A stretch of DNA of 64,000 nt from a virus, in the IMG/VR virus record IMGVR_UViG_3300021962_000068, positions 16,738 to 80,737 of that record; one strand, 5' to 3'. The notes beneath the pieces are model-generated. The model ran no database searches. It saw only the letters and a list, made by a program, of their open reading frames with translations, and was not told where the DNA came from. The position numbers and the translations under genes are program-made. Below are positions 8,027 to 18,100 of the stretch, piece after piece (positions within the stretch are counted from its first letter, which is position 1; each line of letters begins with the position of its first letter).

Positions 8027-9928
8027 ATGCAAGATACTATTTACGAAACTTTTATAGCAAAATCACGATATGCTCGCTATCTAGAAACTGAGCACAGACG
8101 AGAAAATTGGCATGAAACAGTAGCACGCTACTTTGATTTTATGCAGCAGCATTTAAAAAATAAACACGACTATACCCCTGATCCAGCACTAGTAGCAAAG
8201 CTACAAGCAGCTGTAGAGGCTAAAGAAGTTTTACCCAGCATGCGGTCAATTATGACAGCGGGTGAAGCACTAGATCGTGATAATACTGCGGGTTATAACT
8301 GTAGTTATATTCCAGTAGACGATCCTAAATCGTTTGATGAAGCAATGTATATTCTTATGTGTGGTACTGGCGTTGGTTTCTCAGTAGAACGTCAATATAT
8401 TTGTAAACTACCTGAAGTACCTAATAAGATTTATGAGAGTAACACAACTATCCATGTTCACGATTCAAAGGAAGGTTGGTCCAAAGCGTTGCGCCAATTG
8501 ATAGCACTGCTATATGCTGGCGAAGCACCGCAGTGGGATATTTCAAAAGTACGTCCAAGCGGTGCACGTTTAAAAATCTTTGGCGGACGTGCGTCGGGAC
8601 CCGAACCACTAGTAGACTTATTTAAGTTTGTGGTAAAAATCTTTAAAACTGCACAAGGTCGCAGGCTAACTAGCTTAGAGTGTCACGATATTATGTGTAA
8701 GATTGGAGAAGTTGTTGTTGTAGGTGGTGTACGTAGATCGGCTATGATTTCACTATCAAATCTTAGTGATGATCGTATGAGACACGCTAAAGCAGGTGCA
8801 TGGTGGGAGCAAAATGGGCAGAGAGCTCTTGCCAATAATAGTGCTTGTTATACTGAACGTCCCGAAGTAGGCGTATTTATGCAAGAATGGCTTGCACTAT
8901 ACGAATCTAAGAGTGGAGAGCGTGGTATTTTTAATCGCGAAGCAGCCCAGAAAGTAGCAGCGAAAAATGGACGTCGTAATACAGATTGGGATTTTGGTAC
9001 AAATCCTTGTTCGGAAATTATTTTACGTCCTTATCAATTTTGTAATCTCACTAGCGTGGCGGTTAGGGCTGGAGACACTGTTGATATGGTCAGAGAAAAA
9101 TCGAAAATGGCTGCGATTTTGGGAACGTGGCAAGCAACGCTAACCAACTTTCCTTACTTACGCGATGTATGGCAGCACAATACAGAAGAAGAACGTTTAC
9201 TTGGCGTATCAATGACAGGAGCACTAGATAATGCACTATTTAATAACCCTGATGATCCTGAGCTGCCCCAGCGTCTCGAATCAATCAGAGATGCCGCAGT
9301 CACCCAAAATAAAATCACCGCCGCTGAAATTGGCATTTCACAAAGTGTTGCCGTTACAGCAATCAAGCCTGAAGGTACAGTATCTCAGTTAACAGATACT
9401 GCAAGTGGACTACATACTAGACATAGCCCGTACTATATTCGCAGAGTTCGTGGTGATGTAAAAGATCCACTAACACAGTTTATGATTCGTGCTGGCGTAC
9501 CCAGCGAGCCTTGCGTAATGAAGCCAGATACTACAGTAGTATTTAGTTTTGCTAAACGTGCTCCTACTGGTGCGCTGGTGCGTGATGGTTTAACCGCGAT
9601 TCAACATCTTAAACTATGGCTAATGTTTCAACGTCACTACTGTGAGCACAAACCTAGTGTTACTATTAGTGTTAGCGAACGTGAATGGCCTGCAGTAGGT
9701 GCTTTTGTTTGGGAGCACTTTGATGAAATGAGCGGTGTTAGTTTTCTGCCTTATGATGGTGGAAGTTATCGCCAAGCACCTTATGAAGAGTGTACTGAAG
9801 AACAATACCAAGAACTATTAGCTAAAATTCCAGACGACTTAGACTGGGATACTATTATTGAAGATACAGATAATGTAGAAGGAGTGCAAAACTTAGCGTG
9901 TACCGCTGACGGATGCGAAATTATTTAA
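8027..9928 (+). CDS. Class II (B12-dependent) ribonucleotide reductase, monomeric
   Basis: This 633-residue protein reduces ribonucleotides to deoxyribonucleotides with adenosylcobalamin as radical source. It follows the single-subunit Lactobacillus leichmannii RTPR type: first redox cysteine C92 in YNCSYIP, the SGARLKIFGG loop, the thiyl-radical cysteine C328 with E330 in NPCSEI, second redox cysteine C339 in FCNLT, and a C-terminal CX4C shuttle pair (C625 and C630 in ACTADGCEII). No NrdB-like small subunit or NrdD activase is present, consistent with class II. Phage replication would depend on host cobalamin. The nearby glutaredoxin is a plausible electron donor. Confidence 0.93.
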   Translation: MQDTIYETFIAKSRYARYLETEHRRENWHETVARYFDFMQQHLKNKHDYTPDPALVAKLQAAVEAKEVLPSMRSIMTAGEALDRDNTAGYNCSYIPVDDPKSFDEAMYILMCGTGVGFSVERQYICKLPEVPNKIYESNTTIHVHDSKEGWSKALRQLIALLYAGEAPQWDISKVRPSGARLKIFGGRASGPEPLVDLFKFVVKIFKTAQGRRLTSLECHDIMCKIGEVVVVGGVRRSAMISLSNLSDDRMRHAKAGAWWEQNGQRALANNSACYTERPEVGVFMQEWLALYESKSGERGIFNREAAQKVAAKNGRRNTDWDFGTNPCSEIILRPYQFCNLTSVAVRAGDTVDMVREKSKMAAILGTWQATLTNFPYLRDVWQHNTEEERLLGVSMTGALDNALFNNPDDPELPQRLESIRDAAVTQNKITAAEIGISQSVAVTAIKPEGTVSQLTDTASGLHTRHSPYYIRRVRGDVKDPLTQFMIRAGVPSEPCVMKPDTTVVFSFAKRAPTGALVRDGLTAIQHLKLWLMFQRHYCEHKPSVTISVSEREWPAVGAFVWEHFDEMSGVSFLPYDGGSYRQAPYEECTEEQYQELLAKIPDDLDWDTIIEDTDNVEGVQNLACTADGCEII

Positions 9929-10078
9929 ATGAATAAAATAACAGTTGAAATTACAATAGACCAATTAAATTTAATTATAGCAGGATTAGAAAGCAATACA
10001 AAATCTCTAATTACTAATCTTGTACAACAAGCTCAACCACAAATAGCTCAGCAACAAGCAGAAGCTACGAGTGAATAA
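9929..10078 (+). CDS. Small glutamine-rich hypothetical protein
   Basis: This 49-residue ORF starts with ATG immediately after the reductase stop (no gap) and ends at the left arm of the operon terminator. The N-terminal part (MNKITVEITIDQLNLIIAGL) could form a strand and an amphipathic helix. The C-terminal third is rich in glutamine and alanine (QQAQPQIAQQQAEA). The fit between reductase and terminator supports expression as the last gene of the operon. No function recognised. Confidence 0.6.
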   Translation: MNKITVEITIDQLNLIIAGLESNTKSLITNLVQQAQPQIAQQQAEATSE

Positions 10079-10080
10079 AA

Positions 10081-10109
10081 AAAGCCCAGTAGAACATCTA
10101 CTGGGCTTT
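10081..10109. terminator. Bidirectional terminator between convergent operons
   Basis: A perfect 13-bp stem (AAAGCCCAGTAGA / TCTACTGGGCTTT) with an ACA loop is flanked by A-runs on the left and T-runs on the right, so it can end transcription from both sides. It lies between the rightward replication operon and the leftward virion/lysis operon. Confidence 0.95.
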
Positions 10110-10111
10110 TT

Positions 10112-10909
10112 TTACGTCCAAAAGTTATAATTTTTATTTTTTGTAGGAATACCGGTACTTTGATAATGCACATCGCAAAATAGCATAAATAAACGAGGAG
10201 CACTAGTATTATTAGTGTGTAATTTAGTTCTTACTACTATTAAACCATCTGTTTCAATTTGATTGGTGTCTAAGTGAGTAGCATCACCGCCGGCTACAGT
10301 TAGCTTTGTTTCACTAATATGATGGGTTAATGGTGTGGTATTAGCTACTTCACTGACTTGTAGTAGTTTTGCTTCACTATTAAATGCTTGTTGCTGGTAA
10401 CCTTTAGCATATGTACTAGCAAATTCCCAAGTGACTAGACTATTAGGCTGAACACCAAGACTAGTATGCAACCAATGAACATGAATGTATAAGTCGGTGC
10501 CTGGTGCGTAGTCGTGCGGAATATGAAATTGATGATAGCTTTTATCTCCTACTTTAAACTGATAAGCGTGAATATCAGTTACAAATTCAGTAAATGTAGG
10601 CGATTCATTTGCAGGTCCAGTATAAGGAATAGTAGGACTAAGTAGGTCGTGCCATCCAAACTGTGGATTGTCAATATTTAACTTAATACCATCAAACTTT
10701 TGGTTAGAAACTACTGGTTGATAGTAGTTAAATTCGCTAGGATCTTGTCGTGGCTCTTGATTCTTGTACTTATCAAGTAGTGTGCCATCAACACGATCTA
10801 AAAAATCATCAGCAAATCCAAGTGTTACTGATCCGTAAGGTGGAATAACATATAAGCCAACAGTCAGTGTAGTATTAGTACGATTGACATATTTATAAAC
10901 ATCTGTCAT
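10112..10909 (-). CDS. Conserved phage protein, probable virion component
   Basis: This 265-residue protein is the last gene of the leftward operon. It has a beta-rich composition with motifs such as FHIPHDYAPG and YIHVHWLHT followed by a C-terminal HYQSTGI...TKNKNYNFWT ending. I recall similar segments from uncharacterised phage proteins encoded near tail fibres and PhoH, but cannot name a family. The histidine-rich HxHW stretch could bind a metal or carbohydrate. No signal peptide or membrane segment is visible. A virion or fibre-associated role is inferred from composition and position. Confidence 0.6.
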   Translation of the reverse strand: MTDVYKYVNRTNTTLTVGLYVIPPYGSVTLGFADDFLDRVDGTLLDKYKNQEPRQDPSEFNYYQPVVSNQKFDGIKLNIDNPQFGWHDLLSPTIPYTGPANESPTFTEFVTDIHAYQFKVGDKSYHQFHIPHDYAPGTDLYIHVHWLHTSLGVQPNSLVTWEFASTYAKGYQQQAFNSEAKLLQVSEVANTTPLTHHISETKLTVAGGDATHLDTNQIETDGLIVVRTKLHTNNTSAPRLFMLFCDVHYQSTGIPTKNKNYNFWT

Positions 10910-10919
10910 TTTTACTTCC

Positions 10920-11606
10920 TTAGTAGTCTTTGTAGGCTATAATTATTTCTTTGCATAACCTACTGCGAACAATGTCGTCGTCTAAAAATCTTACCGTTTC
11001 AACACCGTTTATTTTTTGTAATCTATAAAGAGCATCGTCTAAACCACTATCTTTAATATCGCACTGATAATCATCGCCGCTAAGTATAATTTTACAATTT
11101 TTACCTATACGGCTAAGCAACATTTTAAACTCAGTTTTAGTCATGTTTTGTACTTCATCAACTAAAACAACACAGTTTTCAAAAGTTAAACCACGCATAA
11201 ATCCAAGTGGTTTAGGTTGTATAGATCCATTTTTTAGTGCATACTCATAAAACCCTTTGCCAAGCGTTTTAGTAAATACACTATCAAAAGGTTCTAAGTA
11301 TGGCAAATATTTTTCTTCTAGAGTACCAGGTAAATACCCTAAACTTTTGCCGACTTCAACATTAGGTCTAGTAAGATAAATTTTCTCTACTTTTCGGTGA
11401 AATAACTGGCTTGCTGCATATGCGGCTGCTACATATGTTTTACCTGTTCCAGCACTGCCTATTCCAAATATAATATCATTATTATATATAGCTTCTAAAT
11501 ATGTTTCTTGTATATAATTAAGTGGTCTAACTTCCCTAAAATCAACATATTGCTCTGTTGTCTGCATTTTAGTACGTCTTACTTTTTTACCACTATTTGT
11601 AGCCAT
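10920..11606 (-). CDS. PhoH-like P-loop ATPase
   Basis: This 228-residue protein is homologous to the ATPase core of bacterial PhoH. It has Walker A GSAGTGKT (50-57) after FGI, a RPNVEVGKSLGYLPG segment (~80-94) typical of PhoH, and Walker B VVLVDE (D150, E151) followed by QNMT. PhoH-like genes are very common in phages; proposed roles include RNA helicase/nuclease activity or phosphate-stress response, and none is settled for phages. Here it lies between endolysin and the terminal gene of the virion operon, so expression is expected to be late. The name is secure, the function is not. Confidence 0.9.
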   Translation of the reverse strand: MATNSGKKVRRTKMQTTEQYVDFREVRPLNYIQETYLEAIYNNDIIFGIGSAGTGKTYVAAAYAASQLFHRKVEKIYLTRPNVEVGKSLGYLPGTLEEKYLPYLEPFDSVFTKTLGKGFYEYALKNGSIQPKPLGFMRGLTFENCVVLVDEVQNMTKTEFKMLLSRIGKNCKIILSGDDYQCDIKDSGLDDALYRLQKINGVETVRFLDDDIVRSRLCKEIIIAYKDY

Positions 11607-11618
11607 ATAGTTCCTTAT

Positions 11619-12098
11619 CTAAGCTAGTAATAATAAGGATTCAGCTTCTCTACGACGAGTAAGGCCTCGCAAAACTCTACCAGCAGCCTTGTTCCATTTT
11701 TTAATCTCGGTAGCAGCTTCATTCCAATTTTTTTCATCTACTCGTTTTTTAAGAGTAGATATTCTATAATTACCAAGACCGCAATTGTAAGCAAAACTTA
11801 CAATTGCAGCAATTTTTTGAGGTTTTTCGTCTAACAGCCCAGGACTTAGTTTTAATACACCACTTAAAAAATAAGTAACGTGTTCACTTAGCGCGTGTTC
11901 TGCTTGTTGTAGTGTCCACACCGTATCTTTGCGTATATCCGGTCCAGTACTGCCCCAACCTATAGTCCAAGGCTTGCCACCTGTACCTGGGTCAGGATAA
12001 GCAGCACAGCCTCCATTGGGTAGTCTACGATGATAACCTTCAAAAGGTTTTATTAAGACATTTTTGGTAATTTCTACAGCTTCTTCTAAATTGGTCAT
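11619..12098 (-). CDS. Endolysin, GH24 lysozyme-type muramidase
   Basis: This 159-residue enzyme cleaves the glycan strands of peptidoglycan at the end of infection. Near the N terminus LIKPFEG carries the catalytic glutamate (E20), followed by AYPDPGTGG (D36) and PWTIGWGSTG (T45), the sequence style of the GH24 phage lysozymes. The C-terminal part has NCGLGNY and the repeated arginine segment GLTRRREAE typical of the family end. There is no signal peptide or SAR segment, so release depends on the holin encoded five bases upstream. Confidence 0.92.
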   Translation of the reverse strand: MTNLEEAVEITKNVLIKPFEGYHRRLPNGGCAAYPDPGTGGKPWTIGWGSTGPDIRKDTVWTLQQAEHALSEHVTYFLSGVLKLSPGLLDEKPQKIAAIVSFAYNCGLGNYRISTLKKRVDEKNWNEAATEIKKWNKAAGRVLRGLTRRREAESLLLLA

Positions 12099-12103
12099 AA
12101 CAA

Positions 12104-12598
12104 CTATTTACCTGTAGTTTTTTCATATTTTTCAATAGAGCGACCAACAAACCAAAAAGTAAGAATCATATTTAGCATACCAAAATCTTCTACAGTCCAA
12201 CTATTTTTTACTATTTCTATCCAAGGAACACCCATAATATATGCTGTATACATTACTGTTACTTTGTATAGAATATACAATCCAAATAGTAGATAAGTAA
12301 TCATTGGTCTTACAAGTGCGCTTAGTGCTGCTACCCACTTATAGCTGGCTTCACTTGTTTTTCGCTGTTCTACAAAAGCTTCTTTAATTGCATCTAGTTG
12401 GGCAACACTATGATCTACATAACGCTCTTCTACACGAAACTCACCCCGCATTTTTTCTAGGTCAGTTTGTAGGTTAAACATTTGTAATTCGTGTTGACGT
12501 TCGTTCTTTTTATCAAAGAACTTTAATACTTCAGGTGCTAAACGAAAAATACCACCAAAAAGTGATCCAATTATACCACTTCCTAAAAATTCTAGCAT
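12104..12598 (-). CDS. Putative holin (3-TM type)
   Basis: The protein is 164 residues from the ATG at 12598, chosen because AAGGAG precedes it at good spacing; an upstream in-frame ATG at 12637 lies inside the preceding gene. It has a hydrophobic N-terminal segment (LGSGIIGSLFGGIF), a long charged helical middle, and two hydrophobic segments (PMITYLLFGLYILY and a C-terminal LNMILTFWFVG). This resembles the GTA/3-TM holin family. It directly precedes the endolysin gene in transcription order, fitting a lysis cassette. It would permeabilise the inner membrane to release the lysozyme. Confidence 0.75.
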   Translation of the reverse strand: MLEFLGSGIIGSLFGGIFRLAPEVLKFFDKKNERQHELQMFNLQTDLEKMRGEFRVEERYVDHSVAQLDAIKEAFVEQRKTSEASYKWVAALSALVRPMITYLLFGLYILYKVTVMYTAYIMGVPWIEIVKNSWTVEDFGMLNMILTFWFVGRSIEKYEKTTGK

Positions 12599-12608
12599 TT
12601 GTACTCCT

Positions 12609-13115
12609 TTATGGTTGAACCGGCCACTGAATAGCAAACGGATCTTGTTGTTGTGTAAGGTCCCTTAATGCTTGACGATATTGAGCCCAAGCAGTATTTA
12701 TAGCTACACTAGTATCAGCAGCACGAATAGACATCCAGTCGGTGTCTTTTAACATCTGATCTCTTTGTTGTCTAATATTTATCCACTGCTCTTCACTACG
12801 TCTAGCTAGATAAGCTTCTTCATGCTGAGCTTTTGTGGTTACATTACCCTCTTCGTCTGTCGTATCGGAGAACATATCTACAACATCGTACTTCTCTACC
12901 CAGTTACCATTGGCGTCTTGTTCAACACCATTACGACGCACTGTTTTGAGAGGATCGGTGTTGGAAGGTTGAGGTGAAGCCATTACTGGATCTACACCTA
13001 AAAAATCAAATACTGAATCGTTCCAGACTTTAGGTAACGATGTATTGGGATTACGACGGCGTAACTCACCTTGTGAGACTAGTTCGCCGGATTCTCTAAT
13101 TCTAAATTCTGCCAT
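12609..13115 (-). CDS. Tail fibre assembly / tail chaperone-like protein
   Basis: This 168-residue soluble protein ends with WINIRQQRDQMLKDTDWM, then AWAQYRQALRDLTQQ and DPFAIQWP. This R..RD..L..TDW and YRQALRD pattern is the hallmark of the C-terminal domain of phage tail-fibre assembly chaperones (Phage_tail_APC type). The middle is polar and low in complexity. It lies right after the fibre genes, as such chaperones usually do, and probably helps fold or attach a fibre. Family assignment rests on the C-terminal pattern only. Confidence 0.65.
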   Translation of the reverse strand: MAEFRIRESGELVSQGELRRRNPNTSLPKVWNDSVFDFLGVDPVMASPQPSNTDPLKTVRRNGVEQDANGNWVEKYDVVDMFSDTTDEEGNVTTKAQHEEAYLARRSEEQWINIRQQRDQMLKDTDWMSIRAADTSVAINTAWAQYRQALRDLTQQQDPFAIQWPVQP

Positions 13116-13167
13116 TTTTAACTCCTTGAATAGTCGGTTTAGTAGATTGAAATTCTCTACTGTTTAT

Positions 13168-13827
13168 TTATGCTATGGCTAAGTAGATGTAAGTTGCACT
13201 GGACACATTAACGTTTGTGGCAGCTACCTGATTTACGATAAACCCTGAAGATACCGGGTCAACGGAATCGTCTGTGGTGACTTCAGCGGCATTAGTATTT
13301 AGACTTAGATGTGGATCGTTAGCCGATACAATACCTCGAGCTGTATCCCAAACGTACCAGTCGCCAGTCGAATCCGTGCGCTTGATTAGAACGAACCTCG
13401 CCCCTGACGTAAACCCGCAGTTAATGGTTTGATTAGTACCATTACCGGTGTATGAGCCGACTTTTGAAATACCGGGGAGCGTGGCGAATAGGTATGTCAC
13501 GTAGTTTTCAGCACTGGTATTCATACCAAAACCGATGGTGCTATCAGCAGTAAACGTAGAGGAACTAACTGAAAAACTGTCTCCTTGTTTTGCTGTGGTT
13601 TCATTAAGTCTTAAAAACCCCGTCATGGTGGATGCTATCCCATTACCCTGAAACACTGTCCAGCCTCGGGTAGACCTCGACTTATTAATTAAAAGTTCCG
13701 GTATAACACCAAGATTGTGGTTGATTACTTGCGTACCGGGACCATTACCCGTATAACAAACCACATCGAAGAAGCCGGGGGCGCGTTTGAAGAAATAGTT
13801 GATATATAAAATCGTATCTATATTACA
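13168..13827 (-). pseudogene. Fibre-tip 3' segment, out of frame with the upstream fibre gene
   Basis: This open frame (198 residues if begun at a GTG at 13764, ~219 codons back to 13827) has no ribosome-binding site or sensible start. Its beginning (YFFKRAPGFFDVVCYTG) and later part (NHNLGVIPELLINK) are homologous to a segment inside the preceding fibre gene (FRKAPKFFDVVTWTG and SHNLGSVPGCIIVK). It continues directly from that gene in the -1 frame at a five-T tract, so the two were almost certainly one fibre protein of ~655 residues. It is either a gene broken by a one-base indel, a frameshifting product, or a sequencing error in the homopolymer. Confidence 0.65.
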
Positions 13828-15134
13828 AAAACCAACCCATCCGCCCCTATTACCACCCCGTCCATTACATCGAATTGTGTGAGGGACGTTAAGCCGGTAC
13901 CGCTTGTACTCCCAGAGGATTCTGCGTCTGTGGAAGAATAACCCCCATAGGTATTAGTAAGCAGAAACTTTTTAGCGCCTCGCAATCTGTCGTGGAAAGC
14001 GTTGAGAGGGTAGGATGTGTGGTTTCTACCTCGGGTCATTACCATGTCAGTCGTGACCCCTGTTCCCGTCAACGCCGTGGTCGCCCCATTCCCTGTGCGA
14101 GCAATCTGACCAAACACCTCCGTAGCGCTCTCCGGCGGCTTCATCGGGCGGCGGATGGCGATGTAGATGTAGGTGTTACTAGGAGACGCTGCAAACTTGA
14201 AACCAGTTGCGGTTAAATCAGTTTCTGACTCTGTGCCTTCGGCTCCAGAGGTATTCGCTAATAACTTACGATTTGCTGAATCTACGGTTAGACCACGCAT
14301 TGAATCTAAAATTTCCCAGTTTGTTCCTGACCCTGTATTTTTATACATAATCCACTGCGGCTCATACCCTAGATTCACCGTAGCGTTACCACTACCATCC
14401 GTCGTAAACGACCCACACGAAATCACATTATCCGTGCCTGACTCACCAAATCCACCGGCGTTGTGGGCGAAGAGGTAGGCAACGTAAGATGTGCTGCTGG
14501 CATTTACGCCAGAATCTACACCCAGAGAAAACACTGTTGAAGTTGGGTCTGTGTTGTTCCAATACGGTGAGGTGTCAACTACGTTTGTCAGATTAAGTCG
14601 CAAAGCTCCAGTATTGCCAACGCTGCGATGATACACATACCAACTGCCAGCACCGTCTGTGCTTTTAACGATAATACAGCCGGGAACGGAGCCAAGATTG
14701 TGCGAGATTGTCCTCGCTGTCATGTTCCCCGTCCACGTCACCACATCAAAAAACTTCGGAGCCTTGCGGAAGGTCCATGAGGCGTAAGTTGTTCCAGAGT
14801 TATTGTGGTTAATGGAAGAATCTAATGTAAAACCTGTTGTGTTAAATGCTGTGTAATTTGTTAAAGGGCCTTGTTGTGAGATAGTATCATTGGTCGTTAA
14901 CCAATAATCACTACCCCTTTCGGTGTCTGTAATGCGGTGTCCATATGTGCTTGCTGACCTTTCTTTAGTCCAAACCAACCCACCTTCACCCGCGAGGTCA
15001 ATCCCGTTGGTGATGGTCTGGGTGCTGCTGTTGCCGGTATAAAGGTAGGTCGAAAAAACGTCCTCGACGTATAGCGCAGAACCAGCAGCACCCGCGTTCC
15101 CCGCAGCGGCTTGAAGTATTTTAGCTAATGTCAT
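13818..15134 (-). CDS. Tail fibre tip / receptor-binding protein (truncated by frameshift)
   Basis: The gene is 438 residues from the ATG at 15134, which overlaps the stop of the large upstream fibre gene as ATGA. The beginning MTLAKILQAAAGNAGAAGSA is typical of receptor-binding tip proteins. The rest holds tandem beta modules with recurring phrases such as FFDVVTWTG, TISHNLGSVPG and YIYIAIRRP. The DNA looks richer in GC than the neighbouring structural genes, suggesting recent exchange. The stop at 13818 falls just after a T5 tract; in the -1 frame the homologous tip sequence continues to 13168. It probably binds the host surface. Confidence 0.75.
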   Translation of the reverse strand: MTLAKILQAAAGNAGAAGSALYVEDVFSTYLYTGNSSTQTITNGIDLAGEGGLVWTKERSASTYGHRITDTERGSDYWLTTNDTISQQGPLTNYTAFNTTGFTLDSSINHNNSGTTYASWTFRKAPKFFDVVTWTGNMTARTISHNLGSVPGCIIVKSTDGAGSWYVYHRSVGNTGALRLNLTNVVDTSPYWNNTDPTSTVFSLGVDSGVNASSTSYVAYLFAHNAGGFGESGTDNVISCGSFTTDGSGNATVNLGYEPQWIMYKNTGSGTNWEILDSMRGLTVDSANRKLLANTSGAEGTESETDLTATGFKFAASPSNTYIYIAIRRPMKPPESATEVFGQIARTGNGATTALTGTGVTTDMVMTRGRNHTSYPLNAFHDRLRGAKKFLLTNTYGGYSSTDAESSGSTSGTGLTSLTQFDVMDGVVIGADGLVFVI

Positions 15135-18100
15135 GCTGCGCTTCCTACATATGCTCCGAAAAGAGTGCTGCCAATTTTCCAAAATATTAAAGTATCGTCT
15201 GCAGTTAAAGTTGGTGCAGTATTGCCTGCTGAAGTTACCCAAGTAATTGTAGGCCAATTAATTGTATAAGTTGATCCGCCTGTTAATCGTAAAGTAACGC
15301 TTTGACCCGTTGATAAATTATCTGTAAAAGTTATAGTTCCAGCAGCGTATACATATACAATTGTTCCTAAACTTGATAATAATGATAAGGTACCACTACT
15401 AGCAAGACCTGCTACACCTTCGGTAAATCCTCCGGTTGCTGTTACTGCTCCTGTAATTGCAGTATTAGAATAGATATTTACTGTACCTGTTGATCCACTC
15501 ACACTTGAACCGATGTTAATATTAGTAATGGAACCAGATGCTCCACTTCCGCCTATATTAATGGTTTTTGTAACACCACTAGCATTTGCACCTGTAGCAA
15601 TATTAAGCGTATGAGCAGATGCAGACCTATCAATGGTCATAGTTCCAGTAGTAGCTGTGCCGCCTAGTGTAAATACTCCACTCGATAAACCGGTTGCTAT
15701 ATTAAATGCACCACTAGAAGTACTTGTACCTACAGATAATGTACTGCTGCCGCTTTGACCATTAAATGTTGGTGCATATGCTGCTCCAAAATATGCAGCA
15801 CCCAATTGACGAATTTCACCGTTAACTTTTAAGTTTCTATTAACAATTAAGCTATTTTTAATAGAGCATAATTGCGATTCAACGGAAAACTTATTTCCTG
15901 TAAATTTAGTTGTTGCGGAATTAATTGTTAGTTCAAAAACTCGGTCGGTATTATAATCTGATACCCATGCTTTACCTACCGCTTCATTAACATACAGTCC
16001 ACTCATGCCACCTATAGTATATAATGTAGTTTCATCTGGTTGCACATAATATAAGTTTACATAATCATTAAAACTTGCAGTTGCAACACTCCAAGGTGTT
16101 GACATTGTAAATTCTGCGATTCTATTATATGTTGTTCCTGCAACCCAAAATTTAGTGCCATCAGAACTAAAAGATAAGGCTTGCGGGCCGGTTTCATATG
16201 CACTAATTGAATACACCGTTGAATATGTAGCAGTGGAAATATCCCAAGCTGTTGATAAATTATATTCATTTACATCATCACCGGAGGTGCCTATAACATA
16301 CATTTTTGTGCCGTCTGGTTTAAAATAAACGGCATTGGGATCTGATTCTTGAGATGTAACTGTAAATGTTCTTGTGTATGATGCAGATGTAATATCCCAT
16401 GCTGAAGAAAGAGTATATTGATAAATGTTATCCCCAGTTGTACCTGCTACATACATTTCTGTTCCGTCTGGTTTAAAATCTAAACCATATGGTGAGCCTT
16501 CTTGAGATGCTATTGAAAATACTACAGGAGAACCAGCAGTAGATACTGACCATGCTGTGCTTAATGTATATTGTGTAATATCATTTCCTGAATTACCAAC
16601 AATATACATTTTTGTACCATCGGAACTAAATGCTAAATCTCTTGGCTCACTCTCATCTGCTGCTACTGAGAAATTATCGCTTACATACCAGGATTCAATT
16701 CCAGTAGCTGCTTCAATAGAACCTTGAGCACCTATTACAGATAAACTTCCTGCATCAATTTGACCTGCTACCCCTAGTTTACCAGCAACATATCCATTTT
16801 GCCCTAGATATAGATTTCCAGTTTTTAATACAACATTGTTTGTATTGCCACTATCGCCACGAATTTCAAATCCGTCTTTAGCTGACCAATAATTTGTTAG
16901 TGTTTCATTTGTGCTGTCATTATAATATAAAATAGCATCATCATTACCAAAACCTATGCTTGTTGCAAATTTTGGATTTAATGTCCAGTTAGCAATCGTT
17001 GTGGTTGTTACTGCTGTTGATGCTGGTTGATAATAGGATCCTTGTTGCCCGTCTAATGTGTCAGCATCTAAGCCAGAACCAGAACCATCATTATTAGAAG
17101 TCCAATAGGTACCGCTGTATCCATCTATATTTGTGGCTGTGGTGGCGTTACCAGATAAACTGCCGCTAAATGTCGTTGCAGATAGAACACCTGCCCGCGA
17201 AAAATCAAATGATCCTGTAGTAACGGAGTCTGTAACTAATATTGAAAACTCTTTAGGATTCGAGGATGTCGATACTGAAATAAGTCTATTGCCGCTTGCG
17301 TTCCCATAAAACGATACATATTGGCTTGCGCTCCTCCCAAACTTCGTGAGAGTCGGGATCGTGCCATCCGCACTTTCATTCGACGCAATCAGCCCATTAG
17401 TAAATGTTGTTACGCCAGATATCGTTTGCGTTGTGTTTGTATAAACACCATTTGTTACTGTACTTGCGTTACCAGCAATATTCATTGACTGGCCCGACAG
17501 TAATGCCGCCGCTGCCGCTGGTGTGTATCCACGCCCAAAACTATCGGTTCCGTTTGTACCCGTGAAGGTCCCCATGCCAGAGGCAAGAGCATTTGCAGGT
17601 AACGGAAAAGTCCCTGCCGCGGTGAAATAAACAGCATATATGTACCCGTTGGCATCTCGCGCCACGACCTTACTTGCTGTCGCCGTGGTAGTCGCATCAA
17701 CTGCCCATGTTGTTGCCGCAGAGCCGTTGAAGTTGCTGCCTGTCAGGTATGAACCACGAGTGAGCGTTGCACTTGTTGCACTTGCTGTGGTAGCTGTCGC
17801 AGCGTTGCCGGTAATGCTAATGCCCCACGTGCCGGAAGCACCTGTGCCTGTTAGTGTGGGGGCGTAGGAGTTGTAGTTATCCGAGCGAAGAACCGTGTTC
17901 CCTTTGTAACTAAATGTATTTAAGTCAGCGTAAAGTGTGGTCGTCCATGTGATTGGGTCGCCAGCGGATTTACCTACCCCACTTGCTGAACGAGTGAAAA
18001 AAGCACCTCCAGCACCACCATTGTTAGCAGTGAGGCTCGCGGCCGCTGCATCTTCATTCCCGTTGGTAAAAGTGGGAGAGTTGCCCCCAAAAGTATTCCA

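Noticed and set aside
13140-13161. AGTAGA/TCTACT stem as a terminator after the fibre genes
   Set aside because: Short stem without a T-run on the transcribed strand; too weak to support.
13168-13764. Separate fibre gene starting with GTG at 13764
   Set aside because: The frame is open and homologous upstream of the GTG and joins the preceding fibre gene in the -1 frame, so a split gene is more likely.
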